Below, piece by piece: positions 38,601 through 52,100 of a DNA stretch of 64,000 nucleotides. The notes beneath the pieces were generated by a model, which made no database searches, was not told where the DNA came from, and saw nothing but the letters and a program-made list of their open reading frames with translations. Origin of the DNA: Strix aluco (lineage: Eukaryota > Chordata > Aves > Strigiformes > Strigidae); assembly GCF_031877795.1 (NCBI RefSeq), contig NC_133934.1, positions 103,914,610 to 103,978,609 on the forward strand, written 5' to 3'. A program made the translations under genes and the position numbers. Every line of letters begins with the position of its first letter. Position 1 is the first letter of the stretch.

Positions 38601-41600
38601 GGTACACAGAAGAGGGTAGGTGCAACTGCACTCTGGGTACATTTTTCTCTTGCTAAATGATGGCCAGAGAAGGGATTCTTCTTGCCTCACCATGGCAAAT
38701 GTTCTGCCTTCACCCTGAACACGTCCCAAATATTTCCATGTTCTCAAAATAACTTCAGAGATAAGGGGTTATTTAACTCTGCCAAACTGTGGCGTTTGTT
38801 CTACACGATGTATAACTGCCAAATATTTATGTGATTAACATCTGAATTCAAGCATACTTTAGTAGTACAAAGATGTGATTAGTCTCACCAGAATATGATT
38901 TTTTTAATGGACGTGGCTCCCACTTTCCAGCAAAGATTTAATAGCTGAGTCCTGCAGGGAAGTCTCCATTTACTGAACTTTTATAGCTTTAAAAATATCC
39001 TAGGGTACATTTCCTAGCATGCAGCATGGCACAACACAGAATTTAAATGAAATGCTGTGTTCAAAATGAATGAACAAAGTGCGTAGTGTCGATCACTACC
39101 CTCATCCTTTCCTTTCTTTAGCCAAGATCATATAAATGACTGGTACTGACAATGGACATGTTTCTGGTGCTTGGGAGCAGCATTTTTCCTCTTCAGCCTG
39201 AAGATCAGGAAGAGAAGGCTAAGAGGCTCTGAGCATACCTTGGGGTAGCTCCTCAGCCTTCTCCACTCCCCTAGAGATCCGCTGGCATCTCCAGCATGCA
39301 GGGAAGAGGCATGGAGGCAGACCAGCTCCCACAGCTGTTTTTGAGCCTCCTCAGTCCCAACGCACACAGGGAGGAAGGAGCAGTGGCAATGGCATGGGCC
39401 CTTCCCTTTCACCCCGCTGTGTGCATCTGCGGCGCTTGCCGAGGTCCAGCTCAATGCAGGAAGCCCTGACCCCTACCAGGTCACAAGATCTGGTAGAAGC
39501 TTCTGGGCTGCAGGAGCCAGACATTGGGACCTCCTATGAACTTTTCCCAGTACGGTTTTTAACCAAATGTACTTTGCACCATTGCCCTCAAGATCCCAAG
39601 CCACCTACCAGAGGACAGAGGCTAATTTGTATGTCAGTGCATTTGCAGAATTGCAGAGAAATGTAAATAAAACAGCAGAATTGTCTCAAATTCCAAACCC
39701 CACCACCTTCTGTGATTTCTTCACAGAGTTAACTATGAAAAATAAACAAGTTAGTGGTTACTATAGGAAGAAAACCCAAACAAACCAGAACATATGTAAC
39801 GTGTTTCATCCCTAATGATGATGACAGTTGGTGGTCAGGTGAATTGCCTTCCATGTGCAATCGAGGGCTCAGACTATGAAGCTGATATAAGTAGCTGGGT
39901 GTGCAATAACTGCAGAATCAGCATCTTGTTTTGAAAGGACTCCTGCAAACCCTGCAGGAACATTTCAGTATTAGATGGTGTTGCTATGGGCACCAGAAGC
40001 AAGCTTAATATAAGAGAAACTGTCTTAGGAATTCATGGGGGATGGGTATAAACAGAATACGACGTAGGAACTGGAATGTCCCTGGCACTGAAAAGCAAAT
40101 GGCATTTTGGGGTTTTTAATGTTCTGCTAATAACATTTTAGTGTAGGACTTTCCAGAGGGAAAATATAAACTGATACCTTTTTTCAAGTTGCCTAAAGTG
40201 AAAGGTAAATAAGCAATCAAGTTCTGTAAGGTATATCTGCATGCCATGTAGCAGAAACATAATGAAATCTGGATGCTCCAGATAGATACTTCTCTGTAAA
40301 AACAGATGTTAAAAACGGGAATGGAAAATGAGGGAAATAGAAGAACTGCAGTTCCCTCTAGTATTCAGGAAAAAGGATCCTACTCTGCCTTTGAGTACAG
40401 TTCAAACTTTAGGCAAAAATCACATTGGCAAGGGACAGCTGAATGATTTAATTCATGGCCAGATTTCTCCCATTCTGGCTATCTCTCCATCAGTGTAGAC
40501 TACCTAAGTGGATGAAAAGAAAGAAAAAGTAACCAGTGTAGAATAACTACAAGTCTATCTCAAGAGAGACAAAGAGAATGCAAAATTAAATTATTGATGT
40601 GAAAAGGATGGGACAATGAGCCCCTCTCCCCAAGATACCTTCAGAGAGGATTCCATTTCAGTGCTTTCTTTCTTGCTTGCTTGCATTATTTCTCATTGAC
40701 ACATCCCAAAGAAAGCCTGAAAGCCTTTTATTATTTCTTATTTTCTTTTTCTTTTTAGTATGTGGCATAAGTTCTTTTTTATATATATTATTTTCCTGCC
40801 AATGTTAAAGCAGTTCCCATTTTTCTAGTTTGTTTCTGACACCTAGCTGTGATCAACAATGCTTCCCACTGAATCACTTCTTTCATCTATTCAGCTTCTG
40901 TTATTTCCCTTATCTCCTCTCCCCCCTTCACGATCTTACCTCTCATTAACCCTCAGGGTTCCAAACATATTGTATCTCTTCCAAAGATGCATATTTTTAC
41001 TCAGACATAAGTAATTTTTGCTCACTAGCCTCAGTTTCCATAATTCCCTAATACAATAGCTGTGTGTAGTGTGCTTTTTATGGCACGATGAAAAATATAC
41101 CCAGACATTAATTTATACTTGCACATTGTATGCTGTTCCACTTCACCTTTTCCCCCCTCTGATAGTCACATAAAAACTCATTCTTCTTTAACATAGGAAA
41201 CATAGTTCAATCCACATGTAGAAATCTGCTTGGCTAGCAATTTTGTTTGACCAACAAAACTATTATTTCCTAAGGGTCACTTTAACCCATCACGATATAT
41301 TTAAAACCACATTTTAACTTTTAAAAGTAGTGGTAGTGAAACATTAAGCTACATTTCTGCTAGTATAAAATATAAAGGGGATTTCCAGGAAATAAGATCT
41401 CTTATGTATACCAATGTATTTATGGCTCATTTTCAGATTTACAACTGCCTTTACACTTCTGAGGATGAAAAATATGCAAAACCCAAGAGATTTAACTCCT
41501 GAGTTTTAGCTATAATTTTTGTGATGAAACTGGTGAAAGCAGCTGGAAATATATCCAGCTATTCATGTAGACTTCCCTTTCTGCTATCCCTCCAATTAAT

Positions 41601-43019
41601 TGTGTAAGCCAGCTCCAACCCTTTTCCAGCTAAATCCGTATAAAGTTTTTGGAAATGTGTGTTGAGTATCATGAGGTGAGAGTCTAAGTTCAGATGCACA
41701 CAGAGAAGGTTCATTGCTCATCCTGGTAAATAACATGCCTGTGTCAATAAACTTACACAGGCATCTATATTTAAGAAAAATTAAGGTAATATATGGGAGA
41801 TTATGTAAATAATTTCTGAATTCATCGTGGGTGTAAAAAGAAAACATATTTGGAAAACACTTTTGCTCCTTGCTACCTCAAGCATTATTAACATTGACTC
41901 TAAATAAAGGTTATTTAACATTTACAGAAAGATTTGCTTTGTTAATACATTAATGGGCATGTTTATTGGAATCAGGTGGAAGTTTTTGTGTACTATATTA
42001 AAGATACTAAACTGTGTGAATGGATTAATCTGTCTCAAAACAGTTGGATAATTTGATCTTTATAAAACACAAATTATTTTTTCTTTTTTAATTTGGGTAA
42101 CATTTTTCCTGCTTTTATTATGTAAATAATCATTATCATTTGACTGTATAAAGTATCTTTTACCAAAAAAACCCAAACCCTTAGAAAAATGAATACATCT
42201 TTCATATTTTTAAATTAAATGTTTATACTGGTTTATGGTAAACTTTCTCAAAATTCAGTAAGATTCTAGCACAATTCAATGCAGTCTCTTGAGCAAAAGC
42301 AAATTACACCCAAGAACATTCTTACAGACATTAAAAATAATTGGCATCACTAAAAATTTCAAGTTTGTGTCAGGAGCAAAATAAATATTTAAGTTACATT
42401 TTGTGCAAGTAGTCTTTGCTAATTTAATCCTCAGAGATACTCAGTCCTGTATAACTTAATCTCTCCTTCATCTTATATTTCTTACTTCAAAAGGTTATTT
42501 TTCTATTACAGAGGAACTTATTGCTGCATCAAAGGTTTAATTGAGCTCCTTTTAAAGTATCATGATTGTGACTATAAAATCATGCATCCACAGTAAGTGC
42601 GTTTATAGAGAACTTACAGCTTTAAATTTCACTTAGAAAAAAAGCCTTATACTTTCCTGCAGGTTCTGAATGCAGATTTACTATAAAATAAGTGAATAAT
42701 AATACCAGGTTATTTTGGAAAGTGTTCTTTCATGCAATCACTGCATTTAGCACAATCCCAAAATGGCAGCCCAACAGGTGGTCCTTTCACAGCCTTCAGC
42801 CCAAACAATCGGAACAAAAAGGACACCAAGAATCGAATGTTCTTCAGGATTTAAAAAGCTGTTCACTTCCCTTTGTTCATTTTCAGATTTAGCCATGTTC
42901 ATTATTGTTGAGCCACAAATGCAGGACATTCTTTTTTGACATTTTGCCATAAATAGACACTGACTGAGGCTGACTAGCCAGCTAGCTGCTTTGTCACATG
43001 CAAGCGGAAACTACTTCTT
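35621..43019. other. Intergenic stretch, no gene recognised
   Basis: AT-rich DNA. A T-run/A-run junction lies at about 36898-36928. GC-richer patches at 38400-38640 and 39230-39480 open short frames without homology. Possible further remnants of the palindromic repeat seen at 26225 start with CCAGATTT near 36690 and 40463, but they are too decayed to call. Confidence 0.65.
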
Positions 43020-43320
43020 CACAAAGCGAATGCATTCCTGGTGCCTCAATGGCCCCGGCAAGCACCGGTTGTGACATGCTACAAATCTGGCAAAGTCTAG
43101 GTTAACAAAAGTATGGGTGACAAAGGCTGAAGTTTCTCTTCCTATATTTTCCTCCACAGTAAGTATTTAATTCTAGCCTAATGAATTTGCTTGGAAGACT
43201 GGGTGTCACATTGACAGGCTCTTGAATGTCTGAAAATATACTTCTGCATTGTGGACTCTCTTTGGAGGGAACCGCTAGTTAACCGGTAATGATGGACTTC
43301 AGGGGCAAAATCTAAGACGA
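43020..43320. promoter_or_regulatory. Candidate element with paired grainyhead-like motifs
   Basis: ACCGGTT (43064-43070) and AACCGGT (43281-43287) match the grainyhead (GRHL) core AACCGGTT on opposite strands, about 215 bp apart. GGCCCCGG lies just before the first. In CpG-poor DNA these CpG-containing heptamers are rare. Function is not shown. Confidence 0.3.
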
Positions 43321-44770
43321 AATACTTGTTTCTCAGTGTTTTAAAAGTTGTGAAAGTTCCTCGTTACAGTGATCTCAGTCTCAACATACGTAACAAAAGA
43401 TGGGCCCAGTCCTATGAGTCTTTAATGATGCAAGGAGCCCTTACACCCGCCTTCACTGTGCTGCGAGGATTTACTCACACAAATGATGGCCACAGAGGCA
43501 GAGATCAAGCTTTTTTCCATCATGTGTATGAATAAATGTGTAAAACACACGTTTTGTAGAAAAGGCAGAGCTATAATGGTACCTAACTGTTCAAGTATAG
43601 TAAGTGAATTTATCTTCAAAATTTTTGATTTACCAAGTCAAATCCTCTTCTGCTACTGTGTATTTTAAACATAGTACACACAGCTTTTTCCTTTCTTTTT
43701 TTCTTTTTTATGTCCAGTCAAATTCAAAACTACCAGGCTCTCCCACTGCTGTTACCTTGGGGATTTTCCAATGCCTATGTGAGTCCAGGGCTTGTGACAC
43801 CCGCCAGGGTGTGGATGAGATCCATGTTTGTAGGCAGTCCCGGTGTGCAGGATAAGGGTTTGAAACTAGATGCTTGTTAACCTGTTAGATTGAAATTAGA
43901 CCCTGTTAATCTCTTACTTTCAGCATTGATTTTTTGGTGGAAAACGTGACTTCTTCAAACTGTCTTATGAAAAGATACATTGCAGATATAAATAAAAGAT
44001 TAATGCATTTTAATTTTAAAACATCTATGTTCAGAATTGCTTATAACAGTAAAAAAGCTATTTGATCACTGATGGTAATAATTCCAGCACACGCACAAGG
44101 AAACACGTGTCCCTCAAGTCTTACTGCTGGTAAAGGCAACAGCGCAGTCCAGAAGAAAACAACCTTTAGCTACAGACACAGTCTTGTCTATGTTAGTGAG
44201 GTAGCAGCTATGCTGAGCAGTGAATTTTTCCTCTTCAGTTCAAAAACTTGAAATAAGTAATGAAAAAACTCAGTGTTGAATAGGTTATTGAATGATGCTG
44301 ATGTTCAGTGTTGTTTGCCATCCAGATATTTGTTTCATGGTTCACCTGAGCCCATTGTATGGGAACCGATTTACAAATGAACAAAAGGGCAAAAGCCAAG
44401 ACCTGCTCTTGAGACTCTGAAGATACCTGGGCAAACTCCTTCACTGTGGGTCTCCCCTTCCAGGCCTCTGCACCTACTGGGGTGTTTTCCTTGAAAACCT
44501 TCACAGAGAGCTGTGAGTCCTCATGGTGTTCCTCCAAAGAAGGAGGCTCCTCCCTTATTTTTTGAGAGCAAAAGTAAAATTGTTCAACTTTTTCACATAT
44601 GATTGTAAAATCCATAACCCTCATAGATTTCAGGGGGAATCAGTTAGTAAAATGTTTAGGCAACCACCAGCCAAAATGATTACTGGATGCTAAATGGTGG
44701 ATATGTGTTGTAAGAGGATTTTGGCTTATTTCAACCACAAAGTACACGCAGGCCATAAAAGTCAGCTCGT

Positions 44771-44787
44771 AAAAAAAAAAAAAAAAA
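44771..44787 (+). repeat. Poly(A)17 tract
   Basis: A pure A17 run in intergenic DNA without an associated retroelement body. Confidence 0.9.
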
Positions 44788-45957
44788 GAGTACAATGACA
44801 CAAAAGTGGGACTTGATGCTCTTTCTAATCTTATCCCTATTTTTAGTTTTATACTAGCCTTAGTATCATTCCAAATTTCCCTAACAACTGTTTTAAATCA
44901 AGATATCTTTCATAAAGAAAAGTACTTATACAAAACATCTGCATATATTTTTGCAAACCCAAGTCCAAGTTAAAGCTCTGGGAAAAATAAAATCCTGTTT
45001 GTGTGGCAGTGCTGATTTAAGGGAAGAAAAGTAGGAGTCACAGGACACAGAGAAACTTCACTAGAATAAATCAAACAGCACTGAAAGTCAATTAATGCAG
45101 AGGTAGAAGCGGGGAAGCATCCAGTTTTACCTCTCTCCAGACAGCAATAAGTCTCTTGCAAATTTAGCTGTCAGAAATGATTGCTTTGTTTTCGACAAGT
45201 GGCATTACTTCCTCTTATACTGGAATTAAATTAAGATTGATTGAAATTGATTCATGACTTTTCAATATTTCCCGCACCCCTTCATTCCTTTCAATCTGAA
45301 AACATTTCAGTGAAATAAACAGAGATAAAACCAGCATATATATGTTTTTGTTGTTTTTTTTTTCTTTGAGACATCTAAGTATTAAAATGAGGATGGTATA
45401 ACTAGTGGGTTTCTACTGGGTAGTAATTCATTTTCCATTACAGAAATGTTTTTTAAAATGTCTTCCTAAGGGAACGAGGTTTTTAAAAAAATTTCTTACT
45501 GATTCCTCTGGAAAAAAAAGGGAACAAAATAACTATAAATTCTTAAGCAGCCACACAGAAAGGTTCAAATCAGAACAAAAGTTTTGCTATGCTACTTGGA
45601 AGGGTTTCCCATCTGAAGTCTTGCTTTTGCTTTTGGACCCACCTGGATGAAGGCCAGCCAAAGGGGATGAGGAGCCTGCACTAGGCAGGGACCTGCAGGG
45701 AAAGCACAGCCTGGCAAAAATGCGCTGATGGTTCAAGGAGCTCATGACATTTTATGGTGAAACTACCTGCAGTGTAGCTCTGTCTGAACTTCTATGGCTT
45801 CACCAGCTGTAAAATTGTTTGTTTGGATTCAACAGCAGGACCAGTTTACCTAAAGTCTTGCAGCAGCAGAATCCGGTATAATTCAGGCACCTTTACTCTG
45901 TAGCATTATTAAAACAAGATCCTATTAGAAAGTCTGCTTATTCTTGTCCCAGATACA

Positions 45958-46165
45958 ATATGTGATAGCACCATTTTAAGTGCAGGACCCAAATACATTC
46001 CAAACATTTCTTGATATATCATGACAACAACCTTGTAAGACAGGCAGTCTTTATGATCCCCATTTACCTACAGGGAACTGAGGGATAAAACATGGAAAGA
46101 TCGAATGGTTTGCGCAGAGCTTCACTGGTACTTTGTAGATGTGGCAGGCACTGGACCAATCCCTG
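45958..46165 (+). repeat. MIR-like SINE (ancient core-SINE)
   Basis: Landmarks of the MIR consensus occur in order. There is TGTGNNAGCAC...TTTTAAGTGC, then CATGACAACAACCTTGTAAG, then ATCCCCATTTACCTACAG...AACTGAGGG. After these come TTTGCGCAGAGCTTCAC in the place of the CTTGCCCAAGGTCACAC motif, and finally TGTGGCAGG. These correspond to the 'cacaacaaccctatgagg', 'ccccattttacag', 'aaactgagg' and 'agtggcaga' parts of MIR. The order and spacing make chance unlikely, though the copy is highly diverged. Confidence 0.7.
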
Positions 46166-49100
46166 CTAAATCTCAACAGAGAACTATAACCATGAGAACA
46201 TCCTTTCCCCCAGAACATAGATGTCGTATTTAGTCTAATTGAATTCTTTGTTTTTCAGTGTTTCTATCTCCTTGTTTTTCATGCCTTCGCTGACTTCTGG
46301 TCAAATGTAGAACCCCATGTGAAGCCAGGGTGCCTTGCTTTAAAACAAAGACCTGCATGTCACCCTCATATAGACCCACTGGCAGCAGTCCAAGGACTTC
46401 CCATATCCCAGTGGGCTTTTTCACATGTGAAAATAGTGAATAATGAGAAGATCACCAAAAGTATGGCAGAAAAAGGGAAGATGAGGGCAGTAATCTGAGC
46501 AAGGAAGAGCAGGTGGGAAAGGTAGCCATGATTGCATAGCTAAATTGCCAAGAATGGGAGTGACAAAAATAAATACAAAGTAACTGGAGTCATAGAGAAC
46601 ATGCTGGGATATGGTGAGAAGTGTTGGATTGAGGGAGGATAGCAGGATTTCTTTCTTACCATGAAGGTATGCTATGTTATTCGTGATTAGTACCTTGTAA
46701 ACCTGTTTTTCTAACTCTTGCTATAGTAAATCTATTCCACTGGGAGGCAAGCAAGCAAAATTCCCCATTGTCACACAGCAATCTCTGGGTGACTGACAAA
46801 TTGAATTGAAAGGATACTACAAATGTTTTGTAATTAATCAAATTTGTGGAGTTACAAAAACGACCATAACAATCTCCCTAAAAACTAGATTGCAAAGCCA
46901 ATTCCTTCCTTAGTTAATCCTCCAAGAGCCCTGAACCCAGGTTACAAGCTACAACATTGATATTAACTGAGAGAAAACTGGTTCCTGAAACCTGTAGCTA
47001 TCGTAGGCAGAATCATGGGGCTCTGCATCGCTAGGAGTCAGAAACACCTTTTGCACTGAGGTGTTCTGAGGGATTAATAGTCTGGTTTTCATCTGCACAG
47101 AAACAGCTCTCCTCTATGCAGTTAATGACCTGATACTCTTTAGATTTCTTGATGTCCATGTAACCTTCAGCAGCAGCAGCCTGACAGAGTCACGTAACCA
47201 GAATTGGTTCCTTCCTCTCCTGTCAAACTGCTTTTTCTTTGTTTTCATCTCCTCTGTGCTAACAACCCTTCTGTGCCACATCCTGCAAGGTCAATCTCTG
47301 ACACTCTCCTTTGGCCCATCTTCTATCACCCTGGTCTCTTCTCTACTTTCACAGCTATCTGTGCTGGGTAAGTGTCTTCTCTTCTGCAGCTCCACCACCT
47401 GGAGCAACCTTATTTTTGTCTCTTGTTGACTCTGTCTTGTTTCAAATTGCATTTGAAATAGCTTTTCACCTTTGCTATATCTACTTTTCTCATTCTCTAC
47501 TGCTTGCTTGCCTTGTAATTGCATTAGAGGCACCCAGTGAAACACTTTGAAACAGCTAAAAGGCAAGTCCCTATACACAAATGTTATTGTACTGTATTAA
47601 AGTGGAATTCACAGGCCAGAAAATTTTGTTGTTTGATATGTGGTTTTTTTGTAAAACCAAAGCAGAGATGAAACACTCCCTGCAAGTGTGGGTTTTGAAC
47701 TGATGCTTCCCTCAACCTGTGCTAGAGGGTGTATCAGTGCTGTTTCTCCATGGGTATGAAGCAATTAGCATCAGCAACTTTTAACATGCTGATTTTTAAA
47801 TACCCCAAAACATCTCCATTTTGCAGTGCCTTTCCTCCTTTGTTGTTTGGGAGTGTTCACTCTAAAGGAGAATCTCTCTCATCCCTGCAATGTAAGAAAA
47901 GTTTCTGTCATAAGCTGTTGCAATGTGTCAGTGAAGATTTTCCCCTGCACTAAGGAATTCCTGTATCGGGCTGTCTTGCGTTAAGCTGTGGTAAATAACT
48001 CAAGCAAGCATGCCATTTCTTGTTGCACTCTGTAACTGAAGTTACAGGTGGTAGAATCTGCTTAGCTGTGTCATCTGAACAGGCTGCCTTCCCACAATGA
48101 TAGTTTAGTCTGTATTAATCAAAAGGCTCTTTCTGCCCTCCTCTCCCATTTTATGATGCTATTGTTTGGTGACATCAAATTCTGAAGAATTAATGCATAC
48201 ATGAAGGCAACAATCCGTACATTTTCTTTCCTTCACAAATTTTGCACAAAGGCTGTAGTTCAGGATTTGAGCTTGTTTGATACTACATACCCTCTTGGCC
48301 AGAGAAGCATCAGGTTAGTAAAACTCCTTGCTAGTTTTCTTCAGATTTATTAGTGGTGGCTGTTGTGACTGATCACAAAATTAATTCCTTGTGTGTTGGT
48401 CAAGCAAAGCAGCTGGCATGCTTAAGCAAACATCTACACCATGATATGTACTAAATTACTGTCATGAAAGTGTACCTTTTGTTACTGCAGTAACACTGCA
48501 TACAGCTTGCTTTCCTGTTACTATACATACAGGTTACATACACGAAGCTCCAACTACATAAAGTGGGACTACTGGGTAATTAAGGGCACTTTCTTCATTC
48601 TTTAAATGTTTGGATGATTCAGCGTCTGGGGTTGATAACAATTCATCTGTAAAAGGACAACTACAGTGCAGGTTATTCGAACTACTCCCCATATACCCAG
48701 AAGACTCAGAAACGAAACACAGCAAGAGCTACGTTTACAGGCCAGTGCTTGGTGAAGACTTGCTTATACTATGTGTTTTCACAACAAGAGAGGAGACTGT
48801 TTGGTGGAAAACACCTAGCCAGCTTCTGTTCATTTTGACAACTCAAAGTGGAGAGTCTTCATCAAATGCAAAATTCTGTATGTATAATATAATGTAGCAT
48901 ATGCATGTACAGCTAGCTATATGAGGGACTATGTATAGACTTACTAGAATTGTCATAAACAGGCTACAGAGGCATAGCTTTTAATCTCTTGCAAGTGTTA
49001 GTGGGGGTATAATTCTAGTTTTGAGTGAAATGAGTTTGTGACAATTGATTTAGCCTGGCTGTTGCTACAAAACTTCATAATAACAGAGCATATTGTAGAA

Positions 49101-52100
49101 CTGGTAAAATAGGTCATAATTAAGTAAGAAATTTTATTATATTTATGTATAAACAAGTTATTTGTATTCATAGTGGATTGTCTCCACAAATCTATTCTTG
49201 TCTCAGAGCCAAATAGAAATTTAATGTCATTGTTATGTTTAGGTGAACATCACACTCTTATATTCCCCTCTGTTTGGCCTTGAATAAAAATCAGAGCAAC
49301 AATAATATAAATGGTATGAAAGTAGTCATGAGCAGTAGCCCATCTGTACTGGACAGAATTCTACAAATCAATTAGATGGTCATAAAAAGCTAAACAGATG
49401 TGGATGAATCAACTGTGGAAATAAAATGGATTGAACTCTTACATTTATTGTTCATGTATAACTCTTTTTAATAACCAAGATGGGTAAATTACACTAATTA
49501 ACCTTTAAAAATTTAGATGATTTCTAAATAATAGCTTCAAACAATGCCTATTCTTTTCATTGTTACTTCTAAGTGTTTTGTCCATGACAAGGCAGTTTCA
49601 TTAGAAGATCTACAGAGGTAGTTATTTAAATGTGCTTTTTCTTTTTTTCTTGTTTCTCAATCATTAGACTTTCTACAAAACATAGTCTCACCTCTCCCTC
49701 ATCAGGTAGCGCTTGAAGTCAGAAGAAATCAAATCCGTATATCCTAGGAACCAATGACAAGAAAAATCATCTCCTGGAGACCACTTCAGGTGGGTCTCAC
49801 TGCTCTTGGGTGGGATAGATTATCCGACAGGACAGCAAATCCTACTCCTGGCCGTAGGAGTACATCTGGGCTAGGGCAATGCTGGCAGCAAAGGCAACAT
49901 GTAGCCCAACACTTTTGGACAGGTTGCCTGGATCCTCAACCTGCATGGCTGCGGATAGTTTTCGTTCACTTTCTGCCATGCTTTGAGGTAGTAAACAATT
50001 GTGAGAGGATTATAGAGGTTCGTGTTATAGCACAGCTGTAACCTGGGTAGAGAGATTCCTATGGTTACAGAAGCCTGAAGTACTCAGCAGGTCTTCAACA
50101 GGAAAGGTTAGGGGAAACACTTGCTTTTATGGGGGAAGGTAAAAGGTATCTGTAAGGGAATCTTTCTGGAGACTTTTTTTCCCCTCTTCAAATGCCCCTC
50201 TCCATGTCTTCATTCAGGAGAGGGTGGTTCAGCATCTGTTACTGTAGAAAATATTTTGTTTGTTCTCACTGGTGCAAATGATTTGTAAACTTACCAATCA
50301 AAAATATTTTTTTGTTCAGTATTTTGATTGCTTCTCCTTCAAATAATGTATCTGGCATTCTGGGGTTAAAATTTCTCAGTGGTGGTGTAAGGTCTTAATT
50401 AAAACAAGAGATAACTTACAATGTGTTTAAAAAAATAAATAATCCAGCACTGATCACAATACATTGGATGGAATGGTGAATGGTTTGAATTTCCTAAATT
50501 ACTGATATTACCTGCTGATATGAGGGCTGTTCAAAAGGGCACTTCACTTTTGGGTTTATTTATTAAAATCCTGCACTCAACTGTAAGAAATTAGCCTCCT
50601 AGAGATGAATCGCTCCCTACTCGGAGGAGCCTGAAGCAAAGAAACCGATCATGCACACATTGCAGAACTGCACAGCAACACAAGTTCCCATGTTTGACTA
50701 CTTCTCTCACACAAGGTGCTAAACAGCAATGTGAAGCATTCCTAAGGGAGACAAATGTTCTTGGCTTAAAAGTGATGCCCTTAGACCTCTTTCTCAAATA
50801 ATGAATGTCAAATTTACAGTGCTGTATGATTATTTATCTTGTAACTGGAAGCCCTTAACTGAGGTGAAATGTGAAACACAGGTTATTGGACTCTGGCAAA
50901 ACCTGGAAAGATCTCTAAATCAGCTTTCAGGTAAGAATAAGGAGACAGTGTCTCATTTTATCTGTGAAATTTTACGTATTGCAGCTGGGATACAAGTCTG
51001 TCTTGACTTCTTGCAGTGGAAACCAAGCTATCCTTTCAGTTCTTGGTTGACTACAGAGATTTTAAGCACTTCCTTCAAAGCATGCACCTTGAAAACATCA
51101 GGGCAGAAGAGATGCAGCTCAGGTAAGAGCCTTGGCAGCCTGGAATGTTTTGCAAGTCTCTCTCCAGCAGGACATACCATGGTCATTCTCTCTTTTCCTG
51201 CCAGTTTACAGCAGAGTAAGCTTATTTGTGTTGGCAACATGGAACAGCTGTATGTTAGAACAATGGTGAACCTGTTCTAGGTAAGTTAATTAAGCAATGC
51301 CATTCCTAATTGCCTGCAATTTTAATATAAATAGATCAGAAACATGGGCAAAAGGTTCACAGAATTTCATCTGAACCTTATATCATCCCATGCTGGGTTG
51401 CAAGAGTTCAACAGGGAAACCTTCTATACAAAATTACCATTGTATAACCCAAATCCAGGTGTTTTTTATCTACTACCAAGTTAGGGGTTCACATCGTCCT
51501 AAAAGAATTGCTGTTCTTAGTCTTGTGTGACACCAGTAACAAATCCCAAAATCCAGCTATGGCATTCGTGCATGACTGAGGTCAACAGGATTTCCACTAC
51601 TGACTGTGGGAGAGGAGTGGGTAGTGGTGCTGGGACCTCCTCTCAAACGTCCACATGTTGAAGGTAAGAGAGACTTTTAATAAATAGCACACTTGCTTGT
51701 GAGCCTAAATCAATGAAGAATCCGCTCTATGTTTATAATTCTTATGGTAGTGTGTTTGCTAAGGTACTGAGATACCATCTTACAAGAAGGAAATTTTCTC
51801 AAATTGCTTGCAAATTAGAGCTCTGGACTGACATCCAGGCAGAATGCTTCTTGCCATACAACAGTTGTTCTCTCCATGCTGCAGATAAGCTGCAGGCAGT
51901 AGAGGTGTTTCCACAAAAGCACTAATGTCCTTCCACAGCAAACCTTTAACATTACTGGAATTATGCATGCTGGAAGATGGTGAACTGAATCACAGAAGCG
52001 ACCTACAGAAATGCTTCTGCATACTTTTACCTATTCAGTGAATTCTCTAGAATAAACTTGCACATTTAAACCATTCCTTTGTCCAGTTCAGATTCAAATC

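Noticed and set aside
44235..44624. 129-codon minus-strand frame with protein-like acidic middle and a possible CCCAG|GTATCT donor
   Set aside because: The middle looks more protein-like than the others, but the upstream acceptor region lacks a pyrimidine tract and I recognise no homologue. A protein search would be needed to revive it.
46760..46800. Second MIR copy suggested by TGTCACACAGC
   Set aside because: Only one short core word is present and none of the other MIR landmarks surround it.
50801..51280. 159-codon plus-strand frame
   Set aside because: No domain recognised and no splice partners. Long frames of this size occur several times in the desert, so this is within chance.
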